From Alphaproteobacteria bacterium (GTDB lineage Bacteria > Pseudomonadota > Alphaproteobacteria > Rhizobiales > Aestuariivirgaceae): a stretch of DNA of 7,089 nt. Where the stretch lies: positions 1 to 7,089 of the forward strand of contig VAZZ01000289.1 of NCBI GenBank assembly GCA_005884715.1. The letters run 5' to 3'. Every line of letters begins with the position of its first letter. Position 1 is the first letter of the stretch. The translations under genes and the position numbers were made by a program. Of this stretch, positions 1 to 5,227 are shown one piece after another. A model generated the notes under the pieces. The model was not told the origin of the DNA. It ran no database searches and saw only the letters and a program-made list of their open reading frames with translations.

Positions 1-101
1 AGCTGACCCGCATCATCCCGTCGGATATTTTCTATCGCCTGGTGATCGGCGCGCTGTTTCTCGTCTCGCTGAAGCTGATCTACGACGCGGCCCTTGCCTG
101 A
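1..101 (+). CDS. C-terminal end of a TauE/SafE-type (TSUP) membrane transporter, partial
   Basis: Only the last 32 codons are in the window; the frame begins at base 3 and ends with TGA at 99-101. The peptide holds a polar stretch (LTRIIPSDIFYRLVIGA) followed by a hydrophobic segment (ALFLVSLKLIY) and a very short tail. This is how TSUP/TauE-SafE family proteins end: a loop with a Pro, a last transmembrane helix, then almost nothing. The family comprises inner-membrane permeases for sulfite, sulfoacetate or other small anions, but the substrate cannot be read from this piece. The gene converges on the cyclase gene, with only 4 bases between the two stop codons and no terminator hairpin between them. 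Other polytopic membrane proteins could end similarly, so the family call is tentative; that this is coding sequence is more secure. Confidence 0.55.
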   Translation, partial: LTRIIPSDIFYRLVIGALFLVSLKLIYDAALA

Positions 102-105
102 AGCA

Positions 106-1872
106 TTACTGCGGCAGTCCGGCGCGGATTAGCGCCTCGCGATGGTGCTCGGCATCTTCGCGCCGCTTATAGTGCTGTGTTCCAAGATAAGCCTCGACGG
201 CGAATTTCGCATCAAGCGCGAGGGCCTGCTTGCGATGCTGCTCCGCCGCCACGGGATCACCCATCATGGCCGCCGCGGCGGCAAGGAAAGCATGATGGAA
301 CTGATCGGGCTTGCCGATATGCCGGAATGCCTCGATGGCTTCTGGATATTTGCGGGCGACGAAGAAGGCGCGTCCCAGATGGTTCCAGAATCTCTCGGGA
401 TGATGCGGATTGAGCCGCATCGCTTTCCTGATCCACTCGACGCCTTCGTCAGGTTTTCCGATCCATGTCAGATATTCGCCCTGCTGCACGACGATGAGAT
501 CGTTATTGGGGTTGAGCGTCAATGCGCGCTCCTGATGATATTGTGCGACATCGTGGTCACCGCGATTGAGATTGATGGCCGCCAGGATGCGATGCACGTC
601 GCTGTCATTGTCATCGAGAGTAAGCGCGGTGCCGAGCTCCTCGGCGATGGAAGTCCAGGCCTTTTCGCGGTCGCTGCACCAACCATAAACCCAGGATTGG
701 CCGATGATGCAGCCGCGCCAGGCATGCGCATGGGCGTAATTGGGGTCGAGCTCGATCGCCTTTGCGATCATCTTCTGCGCCTCGACATTGTCGGCCTGGC
801 TGGAACGGTGATGCAGCACCTTGGCTGTCAGCAGATATTCATAGGCACGCATATTGGATGTCGGGCTGCGGTGCACGCGATCGACCGCGGCGGCTTCCAC
901 GCGGCCTGACACGGTGGCGACGATGGACGCTGTGACCTCGTCCTGCATCGCGAAAATATCCGCAAGCTCGCGGTCGTAGCGCTCGGCCCAGACATGCCGG
1001 TCGGTCTTCGCGTCGATGAGTTGCACAGTGATGCGTACCCGATTGGCGATCTTGCGCACGCTGCCTTCGACCACATAGTGGACGCCGAAGGCCTTCGCCA
1101 CTTCCTGCACGTTGATTGCCTTGCCCTTGTAGACGAAGGTCGAGTTGCGCGAGATGACGAGAAGATCGCGAAAGCGCGACAGGGCCGTGATGATATCCTC
1201 GGTCAATCCGTCGGCGAAGAATTCCTGCTCAGGATCGCCGCTCATATTCGCAAAGGGCAGGACGGCAATAGAGCTGTGACCTCCATCGGCCACCGAAGGC
1301 GGCGGGGCGGGGGGTGGCGCCACATCCACATTATCCAGTGCGACCCGGAACATCCTGAGCGGCCGCGAGATGTTCTTCAACGCTTGCTCGCCCATATCCT
1401 CGAAGCGGATATCGAGCTTGTGCGCCAATTCGTCCCGAACCGCCTGGCTGACGCTGATGCCGCCGGCATCGGCGATGGTTTGCAGCCGTGCCGCGATATT
1501 GACGCCGTCACCCAGCACATCGTCATCCTCGACAATGATGTCGCCGAGATTGATGCCGATTCGGAAGCGGATCTGCCGCTCGGGCTCGACATCGGCATTG
1601 CGCCTGGCCATCCGGCGCTGGATTTCGACCGCGCATTCGACGGCATCGGCGGCGGAAGCGAATTCAATCAACATTCCGTCGCCGGTCGTCTTGACGATCC
1701 GGCCATTATTCTTGGCGATCGATGGGTCGATGAGCTCGATTCGGTGGGTCTTGAGTCGCGCCAGTGTTCCCGTTTCATCGAGTTCCACGAGACGGCTGTA
1801 GCCAACCATGTCGGCGGCGAGGATCGCCATCAGTCTGCGGCGCAAAGCGGGTTCCTGCATCATTGCGGGCAA
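106..1872 (-). CDS. Class III adenylate/guanylate cyclase with TolB-like domain and TPR repeats
   Basis: The 588-residue protein has three parts. Residues 13-178 form a class III cyclase domain with the full catalytic set: metal-binding D21 (AADMVGYS) and D65 (KTTGDG), K61 and D118 at the purine-specifying positions, and N125 and R129 of the transition-state motif (GDGVNIAAR). This pattern fits an active adenylate cyclase making cAMP from ATP. A proline-rich linker (about 185-194) leads to a TolB-N-like domain, residues 200-325 (SIAVLPFANMSGDPEQEFFADG), then TPR-type helices from about 342 to 560. This architecture is common in rhizobia, often in many paralogues. No signal peptide or membrane helix is visible, so it is probably cytosolic, with the C-terminal part sensing or binding a partner. 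The chosen start is TTG at 1870-1872, with GAGAGG about 4 bases upstream; ATG codons at 1861-1863 and 1858-1860 are alternatives. It lies 43-55 bases downstream of hemB and may be cotranscribed. Confidence 0.93.
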   Translation of the reverse strand: MPAMMQEPALRRRLMAILAADMVGYSRLVELDETGTLARLKTHRIELIDPSIAKNNGRIVKTTGDGMLIEFASAADAVECAVEIQRRMARRNADVEPERQIRFRIGINLGDIIVEDDDVLGDGVNIAARLQTIADAGGISVSQAVRDELAHKLDIRFEDMGEQALKNISRPLRMFRVALDNVDVAPPPAPPPSVADGGHSSIAVLPFANMSGDPEQEFFADGLTEDIITALSRFRDLLVISRNSTFVYKGKAINVQEVAKAFGVHYVVEGSVRKIANRVRITVQLIDAKTDRHVWAERYDRELADIFAMQDEVTASIVATVSGRVEAAAVDRVHRSPTSNMRAYEYLLTAKVLHHRSSQADNVEAQKMIAKAIELDPNYAHAHAWRGCIIGQSWVYGWCSDREKAWTSIAEELGTALTLDDNDSDVHRILAAINLNRGDHDVAQYHQERALTLNPNNDLIVVQQGEYLTWIGKPDEGVEWIRKAMRLNPHHPERFWNHLGRAFFVARKYPEAIEAFRHIGKPDQFHHAFLAAAAAMMGDPVAAEQHRKQALALDAKFAVEAYLGTQHYKRREDAEHHREALIRAGLPQ

Positions 1873-1915
1873 GTATCCTCTCGTGCCTCTCCAAGGTCAA
1901 CAAAGCCCTGAACAG

Positions 1916-2947
1916 CTACCCCATCGTCTTCAGCCGCTTCGCCGCATCCATCGCGAAATAGGTGAGGATGCCATCGGCACCGGCGCGTTTGAATGCCATC
2001 AGGCTTTCGAGGATCACTTTATCGGGATCGAGCCAGCCATTCTGGCAGGCCGCCATGATCATCGAGTATTCGCCCGATACCTGATAGGCGAAAGTTGGCA
2101 CACGGAAGGTCTGCTTGATGCGCTGGACGATGTCGAGATAGGGCATGCCGGGCTTGACCATGATCATGTCGGCACCCTCGGCGATGTCGAGCTCCGCTTC
2201 GCGAAGGGCTTCATCGCCATTGGCCGAATCCATCTGATAGCTGCGCTTGTCACCCTTGAGGGCTGAGGTCGAGCCCACCGCGTCGCGGAAAGGCCCATAG
2301 AAGCCCGATGCATATTTGGCGCTGTAGGCCATGATCTGCACATGGCTCAGTGCCTTGGCATCGAGGGCCTGGCGAATGACGCCGACCCGCCCGTCCATCA
2401 TGTCGGAGGGAGCGATGATGTCGCAGCCGGCCTGCGCCTGGACGAGAGCCTGTTTGGCGAGCAACTCGAGCGTCGCGTCATTGACGATCTCGCCATCGCG
2501 CAAGAGGCCATCATGGCCATGGCTGGTATAGGGATCGAGCGCCACGTCGCAGAGCACGCCGATCTGCGGGACGCTCTTCTTGATGGCGCGCACCGCCTTG
2601 CAGACGAGGTTTTCAGGATTGAGGGCCTCATCGCCATTTTCGCTGCGCAAGGCGGGATCGGTGTAGGGGAAAAGCGCGATCACCGGAATGCCGTGGCTCG
2701 CCGCGTCTTCGGCGGCCATCACCGCAAGGTCGACAGAAAGCCGCTCGACATTCGGCATCGAGGAGACAGGCACGCGTTTCCTGGCACCCTCGACAACGAA
2801 GATCGGCCAGATGAAATCGGCTGCCGATAGCGTGTTTTCTGCAATGAGCCGGCGCGACCATGGGGTCCGCCGGTTGCGCCGCATGCGGGTGGTGGGAAAA
2901 TGGGCATTGGGCATGACGGCGCGCACGATAGAGGGGTTCCTCGCCAT
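1916..2947 (-). CDS. hemB: Porphobilinogen synthase (delta-aminolevulinic acid dehydratase)
   Basis: This enzyme condenses two 5-aminolevulinate molecules to porphobilinogen (EC 4.2.1.24), the second committed step of heme, cobalamin and bacteriochlorophyll synthesis, in the cytosol. Residues below are numbered from the upstream GTG at 2957-2959 (347 aa). Visible signatures are RMRRNRRTPWSRRLIAEN near the N-terminus, FIWPIFVVEG (49-58), the Schiff-base lysines K215 (MAYSAKYASGFYGPFRDA) and K269 (MIMVKPGMPYLDI), and QVSGEYSMI near 293-301. At the site where zinc enzymes carry three cysteines, this one reads DVALDPYTSHGHDG, with A140, D142 and D150, so it belongs to the zinc-independent, magnesium-responsive group. 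The start is uncertain. ATG at 2945-2947 follows the extensin-like stop by two bases, GTG at 2957-2959 would overlap it by 10 bases, and ATG at 2912-2914 is also possible; none has a good Shine-Dalgarno sequence, which suggests translational coupling to the upstream gene. Confidence 0.97.
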   Translation of the reverse strand: MARNPSIVRAVMPNAHFPTTRMRRNRRTPWSRRLIAENTLSAADFIWPIFVVEGARKRVPVSSMPNVERLSVDLAVMAAEDAASHGIPVIALFPYTDPALRSENGDEALNPENLVCKAVRAIKKSVPQIGVLCDVALDPYTSHGHDGLLRDGEIVNDATLELLAKQALVQAQAGCDIIAPSDMMDGRVGVIRQALDAKALSHVQIMAYSAKYASGFYGPFRDAVGSTSALKGDKRSYQMDSANGDEALREAELDIAEGADMIMVKPGMPYLDIVQRIKQTFRVPTFAYQVSGEYSMIMAACQNGWLDPDKVILESLMAFKRAGADGILTYFAMDAAKRLKTMG

Positions 2948-2949
2948 CC

Positions 2950-3762
2950 TCAACGGCACATCTTGAAGCGGCCCGGGCGCAGTTTCATCAGATCAACATG
3001 GAAGTGGTCGCCATGGTAGCGATCCGCCCCGGGGCCCAGAACGGTGTTGAAATAACCGCAGGCGCTCTTGCGCACCGCCGTCGTGAAATTGCCGTTGGCC
3101 GAAAGCCCGGTTTTCTGGAGCAGGCCGGTTCCCCCACCGGCGACCGTGATCTGCGTCTTCTTGCTGAAGGCGAAGGCGGCGATGTCGAGCGCATTGGCGC
3201 GTGCATGTTCGGATAGCTTGCCGCTCGAGGCATTGTTGCGGCGCCGGCAGGCATAGGAGGAGGCATTGCGGATGCCGGCCACGCTCGCCCCGACGCGGCT
3301 GCGCGCCAGGAGCTGGACCGATTGGGAAAACCAGCCATGGAGAGCCTGGGCGAAGGCGCAATTGACTGTTGCCGGCGGGTCGATGCGGATCTGGGCGACT
3401 TCCGCGATGGCGATGGGAGCGGGCGTCCCGCAGCCACCTGGCTCGCCGATCGGCTGATCCGGACGCCAGATGATATCGAGGCCACTCAACATCCTCTCGC
3501 AGGCCGCTCGCGCGGCAAGGACCTCGGATTTTGGCCAGGCACCTGTGCTCTTGGGCCAGCCGCGCGCGGGGACCTCCGCACTCGATGGTTTCCCGGGCTT
3601 CCTTCGTGGAATGATAGCCGCATTAGGGACGGCCAAGGCAACAGACGGCAAGTCCGGCTTGGCGCGGGGTATCGGGGCGCTAGCGATGGCGTCCGTCGCG
3701 GCTAGGCCGACAACAACTACAGCCAAGGCAGTCAGGCGGGTGGTCCTCAGTCGCGCATGCAT
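2950..3762 (-). CDS. Secreted extensin-like C-domain protein (peptidase M15-like fold)
   Basis: A 270-residue protein from ATG at 3760-3762. It opens with a Sec signal peptide: basic MHARLRTTRLT, a hydrophobic core (ALAVVVVGLAA), and probable cleavage near AIASA. A Pro/Lys-rich segment (about 30-75) follows, then the extensin-like C domain. That domain shows SEHARANALD (S184, H186, D193) and YHGDHFHVDL (H250, H253, H255), matching the zinc-site pattern of M15/VanY-type D-Ala-D-Ala peptidases, to which this domain is related. Six cysteines (88, 111, 135, 172, 235, 269) suggest disulfides in the periplasm. A role in peptidoglycan or cell-envelope processing is inferred; the family has no settled substrate to my knowledge. 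The frame stays open upstream to TTG at 3871-3873, but that extension lacks GC-ending codons and would bury the signal peptide, so the ATG is preferred. hemB starts at or within its end. Confidence 0.88.
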   Translation of the reverse strand: MHARLRTTRLTALAVVVVGLAATDAIASAPIPRAKPDLPSVALAVPNAAIIPRRKPGKPSSAEVPARGWPKSTGAWPKSEVLAARAACERMLSGLDIIWRPDQPIGEPGGCGTPAPIAIAEVAQIRIDPPATVNCAFAQALHGWFSQSVQLLARSRVGASVAGIRNASSYACRRRNNASSGKLSEHARANALDIAAFAFSKKTQITVAGGGTGLLQKTGLSANGNFTTAVRKSACGYFNTVLGPGADRYHGDHFHVDLMKLRPGRFKMCR

Positions 3763-3929
3763 TTCGTCAACCAAACGTCGAACTGGCCCCCGGCCTTTGA
3801 ATCGAACCAACTGATGCCCTTCAGCCCCCAAGTCGCAATTGAATAGGGCCTTTTCATGAGCTCTTCCCGCCAAAAGACCGCCGCGGAAATGATCCGGGTT
3901 GCCGCGGGCGACAGTGGTCGAGTGATCAC
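3747..3929 (-). CDS. Possible small ORF overlapping the start of the extensin-like gene
   Basis: A frame of up to 60 codons starts at GTG (3927-3929), or gives 36 codons from ATG (3855-3857, preceded by GGGAAGAG). It ends at TGA 3747-3749, 13 bases past the A of the extensin-like ATG and in a different frame. Its third codon positions are richer in G/C than those of the alternative frame over the same bases. The shorter form begins MKRPYSIATWGLKGISWF and ends with a basic, Cys-containing tail (VWLTKCMRD). No signal peptide or membrane segment is seen and I do not recognise a family. The overlap would suit translational coupling, with a leader ORF controlling the extensin-like gene, because that gene lacks a clear Shine-Dalgarno sequence of its own. 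It could equally be a chance open frame in the 5' leader. Confidence 0.3.
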   Translation of the reverse strand: MITRPLSPAATRIISAAVFWREELMKRPYSIATWGLKGISWFDSKAGGQFDVWLTKCMRD

Positions 3930-4007
3930 GGAAGCGTGAGCATCTTGGCTGCAGCTTTTGCCGGCATTCCGGGTTAATCTCGATTCAACAGGAAAGGAGT
4001 TCGGCCG

Positions 4008-4262
4008 ATGAAAAGCATCCTTCCCATTCTTGCTTTCATGGCATCGCTTGCCGGCCCATCACTCGCCTGCGAACAACATCAGATCCACGTTGCCATGAAG
4101 ACGGTAGAAGCCGTTCCGGCTCCGACGGTGGTCATTGAGCCGGCAACACAGACTGCCCCAACGTCAGAAATCAGGCCGGCCGACATCATGAGCCTGCCCC
4201 TCGGCGCTGCCGAAGGCTGCAGCCGGCAGCGAAAGAACAACACCGTTTACCTTACCCAATAA
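4008..4262 (+). CDS. Small secreted protein of unknown function
   Basis: An 84-residue protein with a strong Shine-Dalgarno (GGAAAGGAG at 3991-3999, 8 bases before ATG). It begins with a short Sec signal peptide: MKS, a hydrophobic core (ILPILAFMASLAGP), and likely cleavage after SLA, leaving C21 as the first mature residue. The sequence before C21 (PSLA) is a poor lipobox, so a lipoprotein is possible but not favoured. The mature part is about 64 residues, rich in Pro, Ala, Thr and Val in the middle (VEAVPAPTVVIEPATQTAPT), with a second cysteine at C71 that could pair with C21, and a polar basic tail (CSRQRKNNTVYLTQ). I recognise no domain. It is divergent from the extensin-like gene and precedes ldtR by 218 bases, so it sits among envelope genes. 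The signal peptide and ribosome binding site make it likely to be real. Confidence 0.75.
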   Translation: MKSILPILAFMASLAGPSLACEQHQIHVAMKTVEAVPAPTVVIEPATQTAPTSEIRPADIMSLPLGAAEGCSRQRKNNTVYLTQ

Positions 4263-4307
4263 CTGACATCGGGGCCTTTGCCGAGAACCGTCGTTAAGGC
4301 GCGCGAA

Positions 4308-4323
4308 AGTCTTTAACAAGACT
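4308..4323. promoter_or_regulatory. Perfect dyad AGTCTT-4-AAGACT upstream of ldtR
   Basis: Six-base arms (4308-4313 and 4318-4323) are perfectly complementary around TAAC. It lies 46 bases past the stop of the small secreted protein and just upstream of the candidate ldtR promoter. It could be an operator or a weak hairpin ending the upstream transcript; no T-run follows, which argues against an intrinsic terminator. Short arms make chance possible. Confidence 0.25.
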
Positions 4324-4336
4324 CCGTCAACTCTAA

Positions 4337-4368
4337 TCGACAATGCGGCAAATCCGTCAAAATATAAG
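4337..4368 (+). promoter_or_regulatory. Candidate promoter upstream of ldtR
   Basis: The gap before ldtR is markedly AT-rich around 4325-4405. TCGACA (4337-4342) resembles a -35 element. AAATAT lies 17 bases downstream (4360-4365), and the overlapping TATAAG (4363-4368) is a better -10 match but at a 20-base spacing. It would give a leader of about 110 bases. This is a pattern match only, and other placements are possible. Confidence 0.25.
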
Positions 4369-4430
4369 AACAAATTTACCCACCTTTTTGATCCGATTTT
4401 AATAGCCGCCGCCTTAGTCTCACCACATAA

Positions 4431-4457
4431 GGAGAACGGCCAAAAGAAGCCGTCTCC
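4431..4457 (+). promoter_or_regulatory. Hairpin in the 5' leader of ldtR
   Basis: GGAGAACGGC (4431-4440) pairs with GCCGTCTCC (4449-4457), a 9-bp stem with one bulged A and an 8-base A-rich loop (CAAAAGAA). It ends 23 bases before the ldtR ATG and just upstream of the ribosome binding site. No T-run follows, so it is more likely an RNA leader structure than a terminator. No known riboswitch class is recognised. Confidence 0.4.
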
Positions 4458-4480
4458 GCTAACAAGGCTGAGGTGGTAAA

Positions 4481-4909
4481 ATGCGTACTCAAACTGTGGG
4501 GGGCGTGCGCCCCGCTGGGGTCGAAGCTGGGCGAGAGCAGATCAAGCATCGCTATCTGGAAGCTCTCACTCTGATCGACCTGTTCAACATCGGCGATTCC
4601 GAGCTGACGGCAGGCGAGCTCAAGACGCGTGGGCATTATCAGGGCTCAAACGTCTCCTACAATCTCAAGAAGCTGGTCGAGGCGGGATACGTCAATCACG
4701 AGCGCTCGAATTCGGACAAGCGTTCGGTGAGGGTGCGTCTGACCCCAAGAGGCCAGGCGATCCGCGAGCGCGTCGATCAGCTCTATAACCGCCAGCTTCA
4801 TTCGGTCGAGGAAGTGGTCGGCCTTTCGGTCGACGAATTCGAGCGCATCAATAAGGCGCTGACCCGCCTGGAGCGCTTCTGGACCGATCAGATTCTCTAC
4901 CGCCTGTAA
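4481..4909 (+). CDS. ldtR: MarR-family transcriptional regulator, LdtR-like
   Basis: A 142-residue winged-helix regulator with a good ribosome binding site (GAGGTGG, 4 bases before ATG). LFNIGDSELTAGELKTRG (34-51) leads into the recognition helix QGSNVSYNLKKLVEAGYV (54-71), followed by a wing (about 73-90) containing SDKRSVRVRLTPRG, and a C-terminal dimerisation helix pair ending in RLERFWTDQILYRL. The HYQGSNVSYNLKKLVE and RLERFWTDQ motifs match, from memory, the LdtR regulators of rhizobia and Candidatus Liberibacter. There LdtR controls the L,D-transpeptidase gene ldtP and osmotic-stress tolerance and responds to small ligands such as benzbromarone. Here too a transpeptidase gene lies directly downstream. 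Family members I recall are about 170 residues and carry an N-terminal helix resembling IERLHRRFLD; that helix is absent here, and residues 1-20 are not family-like. Dimerisation or ligand binding may therefore differ. Confidence 0.87.
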   Translation: MRTQTVGGVRPAGVEAGREQIKHRYLEALTLIDLFNIGDSELTAGELKTRGHYQGSNVSYNLKKLVEAGYVNHERSNSDKRSVRVRLTPRGQAIRERVDQLYNRQLHSVEEVVGLSVDEFERINKALTRLERFWTDQILYRL

Positions 4910-4957
4910 GAAGCAGCACTTTGGTCCTCATTTGAAAAGCCGCACCGGCCCGGCTAA

Positions 4958-5000
4958 ATCACGATCAGGTCAGATCCCGAAGACCTGACTTGATCGTGAT
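4958..5000 (+). terminator. Long hairpin downstream of ldtR, possible terminator or palindromic repeat
   Basis: ATCACGATCAGGTCAG (4958-4973) pairs with CTGACTTGATCGTGAT (4985-5000) over 16 bp with a single G-U wobble and an 11-base loop. It begins 49 bases after the ldtR stop. The stem is long and stable, but the bases after it (CCTTATTCTC) are not a real T-run. A bidirectional barrier, an mRNA-protecting structure or a dispersed palindromic unit are alternatives to an intrinsic terminator. Confidence 0.45.
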
Positions 5001-5080
5001 CCTTATTCTCGCGCGTGATCGGGCGAAATCCGCTTTTCCGGACCACCCTGCGACTGTGGCTTTTTTGCCATAGTGCCAGA

Positions 5081-5096
5081 GAATTTGCGCAATTTC
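5081..5096. promoter_or_regulatory. Near-perfect palindrome, candidate LdtR operator
   Basis: GAATTTGCGCAATTTC is a 16-base palindrome with 7 of 8 base pairs symmetric, AT-rich arms and a GCGC centre. Size and composition suit a MarR-family dimer. It lies between the ldtR gene and the transpeptidase gene, 132 bases before the latter's first ATG. That it binds LdtR is inference; I do not recall the published LdtR motif well enough to match it. Confidence 0.35.
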
Positions 5097-5126
5097 CTAG
5101 TCGTGCCGCATTTAGCCGCTAGGAAA
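5093..5126. repeat. Inverted repeat TTTCCTAG / CTAGGAAA
   Basis: Perfect 8-base arms (5093-5100 and 5119-5126) are separated by 18 bases, each containing CTAG. The left arm overlaps the end of the 5081-5096 palindrome. It could be a paired protein-binding site or a hairpin, lying about 100 bases upstream of the transpeptidase start. Confidence 0.4.
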
Positions 5127-5227
5127 ACGTCGGGTCCGGCGTCAATCCCCTTGATTCGACTTGCGGTTTCGTGGTCTAGCCACGCGCCAGGAGAGCTTTG
5201 GTCTTGGTTCGGGCCATCTAGTGTGAG

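Larger units (their letters stand above)
4910..5227. promoter_or_regulatory. Dyad-rich intergenic region between ldtR and the transpeptidase gene
   Basis: I see no gene in these 318 bases, but several symmetric elements. They are a long hairpin (4958-5000), an 8-bp stem with a T6 loop (ACTGTGGC 5053-5060 with GCCATAGT 5067-5074, one G-T pair), a 16-base palindrome (5081-5096), an 8-bp inverted repeat (5093-5100 with 5119-5126), and GTGG-5-CCAC (5171-5183). CTAG occurs at 5097, 5119, 5176 and 5218. A weak promoter match is TTGATT (5151-5156) and TCTAGC (5175-5180), 18 bases apart. The region should hold the transpeptidase promoter and regulator sites. Confidence 0.5.

Noticed and set aside
142..909. 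Open plus-strand frame of 255 codons opposite the TPR region
   Set aside because: Same explanation: an antisense shadow of the TPR repeats with no recognisable motif.
994..1911. Open plus-strand frame of 305 codons opposite the cyclase gene
   Set aside because: It is the complement of a strongly conserved cyclase/TolB-like gene. Its peptide is rich in His, Asp and Arg with no domain or ribosome binding site, as expected for an antisense shadow in GC-rich DNA.
3763..3873. Extension of the extensin-like protein to TTG at 3873
   Set aside because: It would place 37 polar residues before an obvious signal peptide, and third-position GC is low in this frame.
4294..4316. TTAA pair resembling a CtrA box before ldtR
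   Set aside because: The spacing between the TTAA halves is about 15 bases, not the 7 of the CtrA consensus.
3982..5157. GANTC (CcrM methylation) sites at 3982, 4320 and 5153 in the three plus-strand upstream regions
   Set aside because: The number is about what chance would give for sites of this length over these gaps, so no cell-cycle control is claimed.
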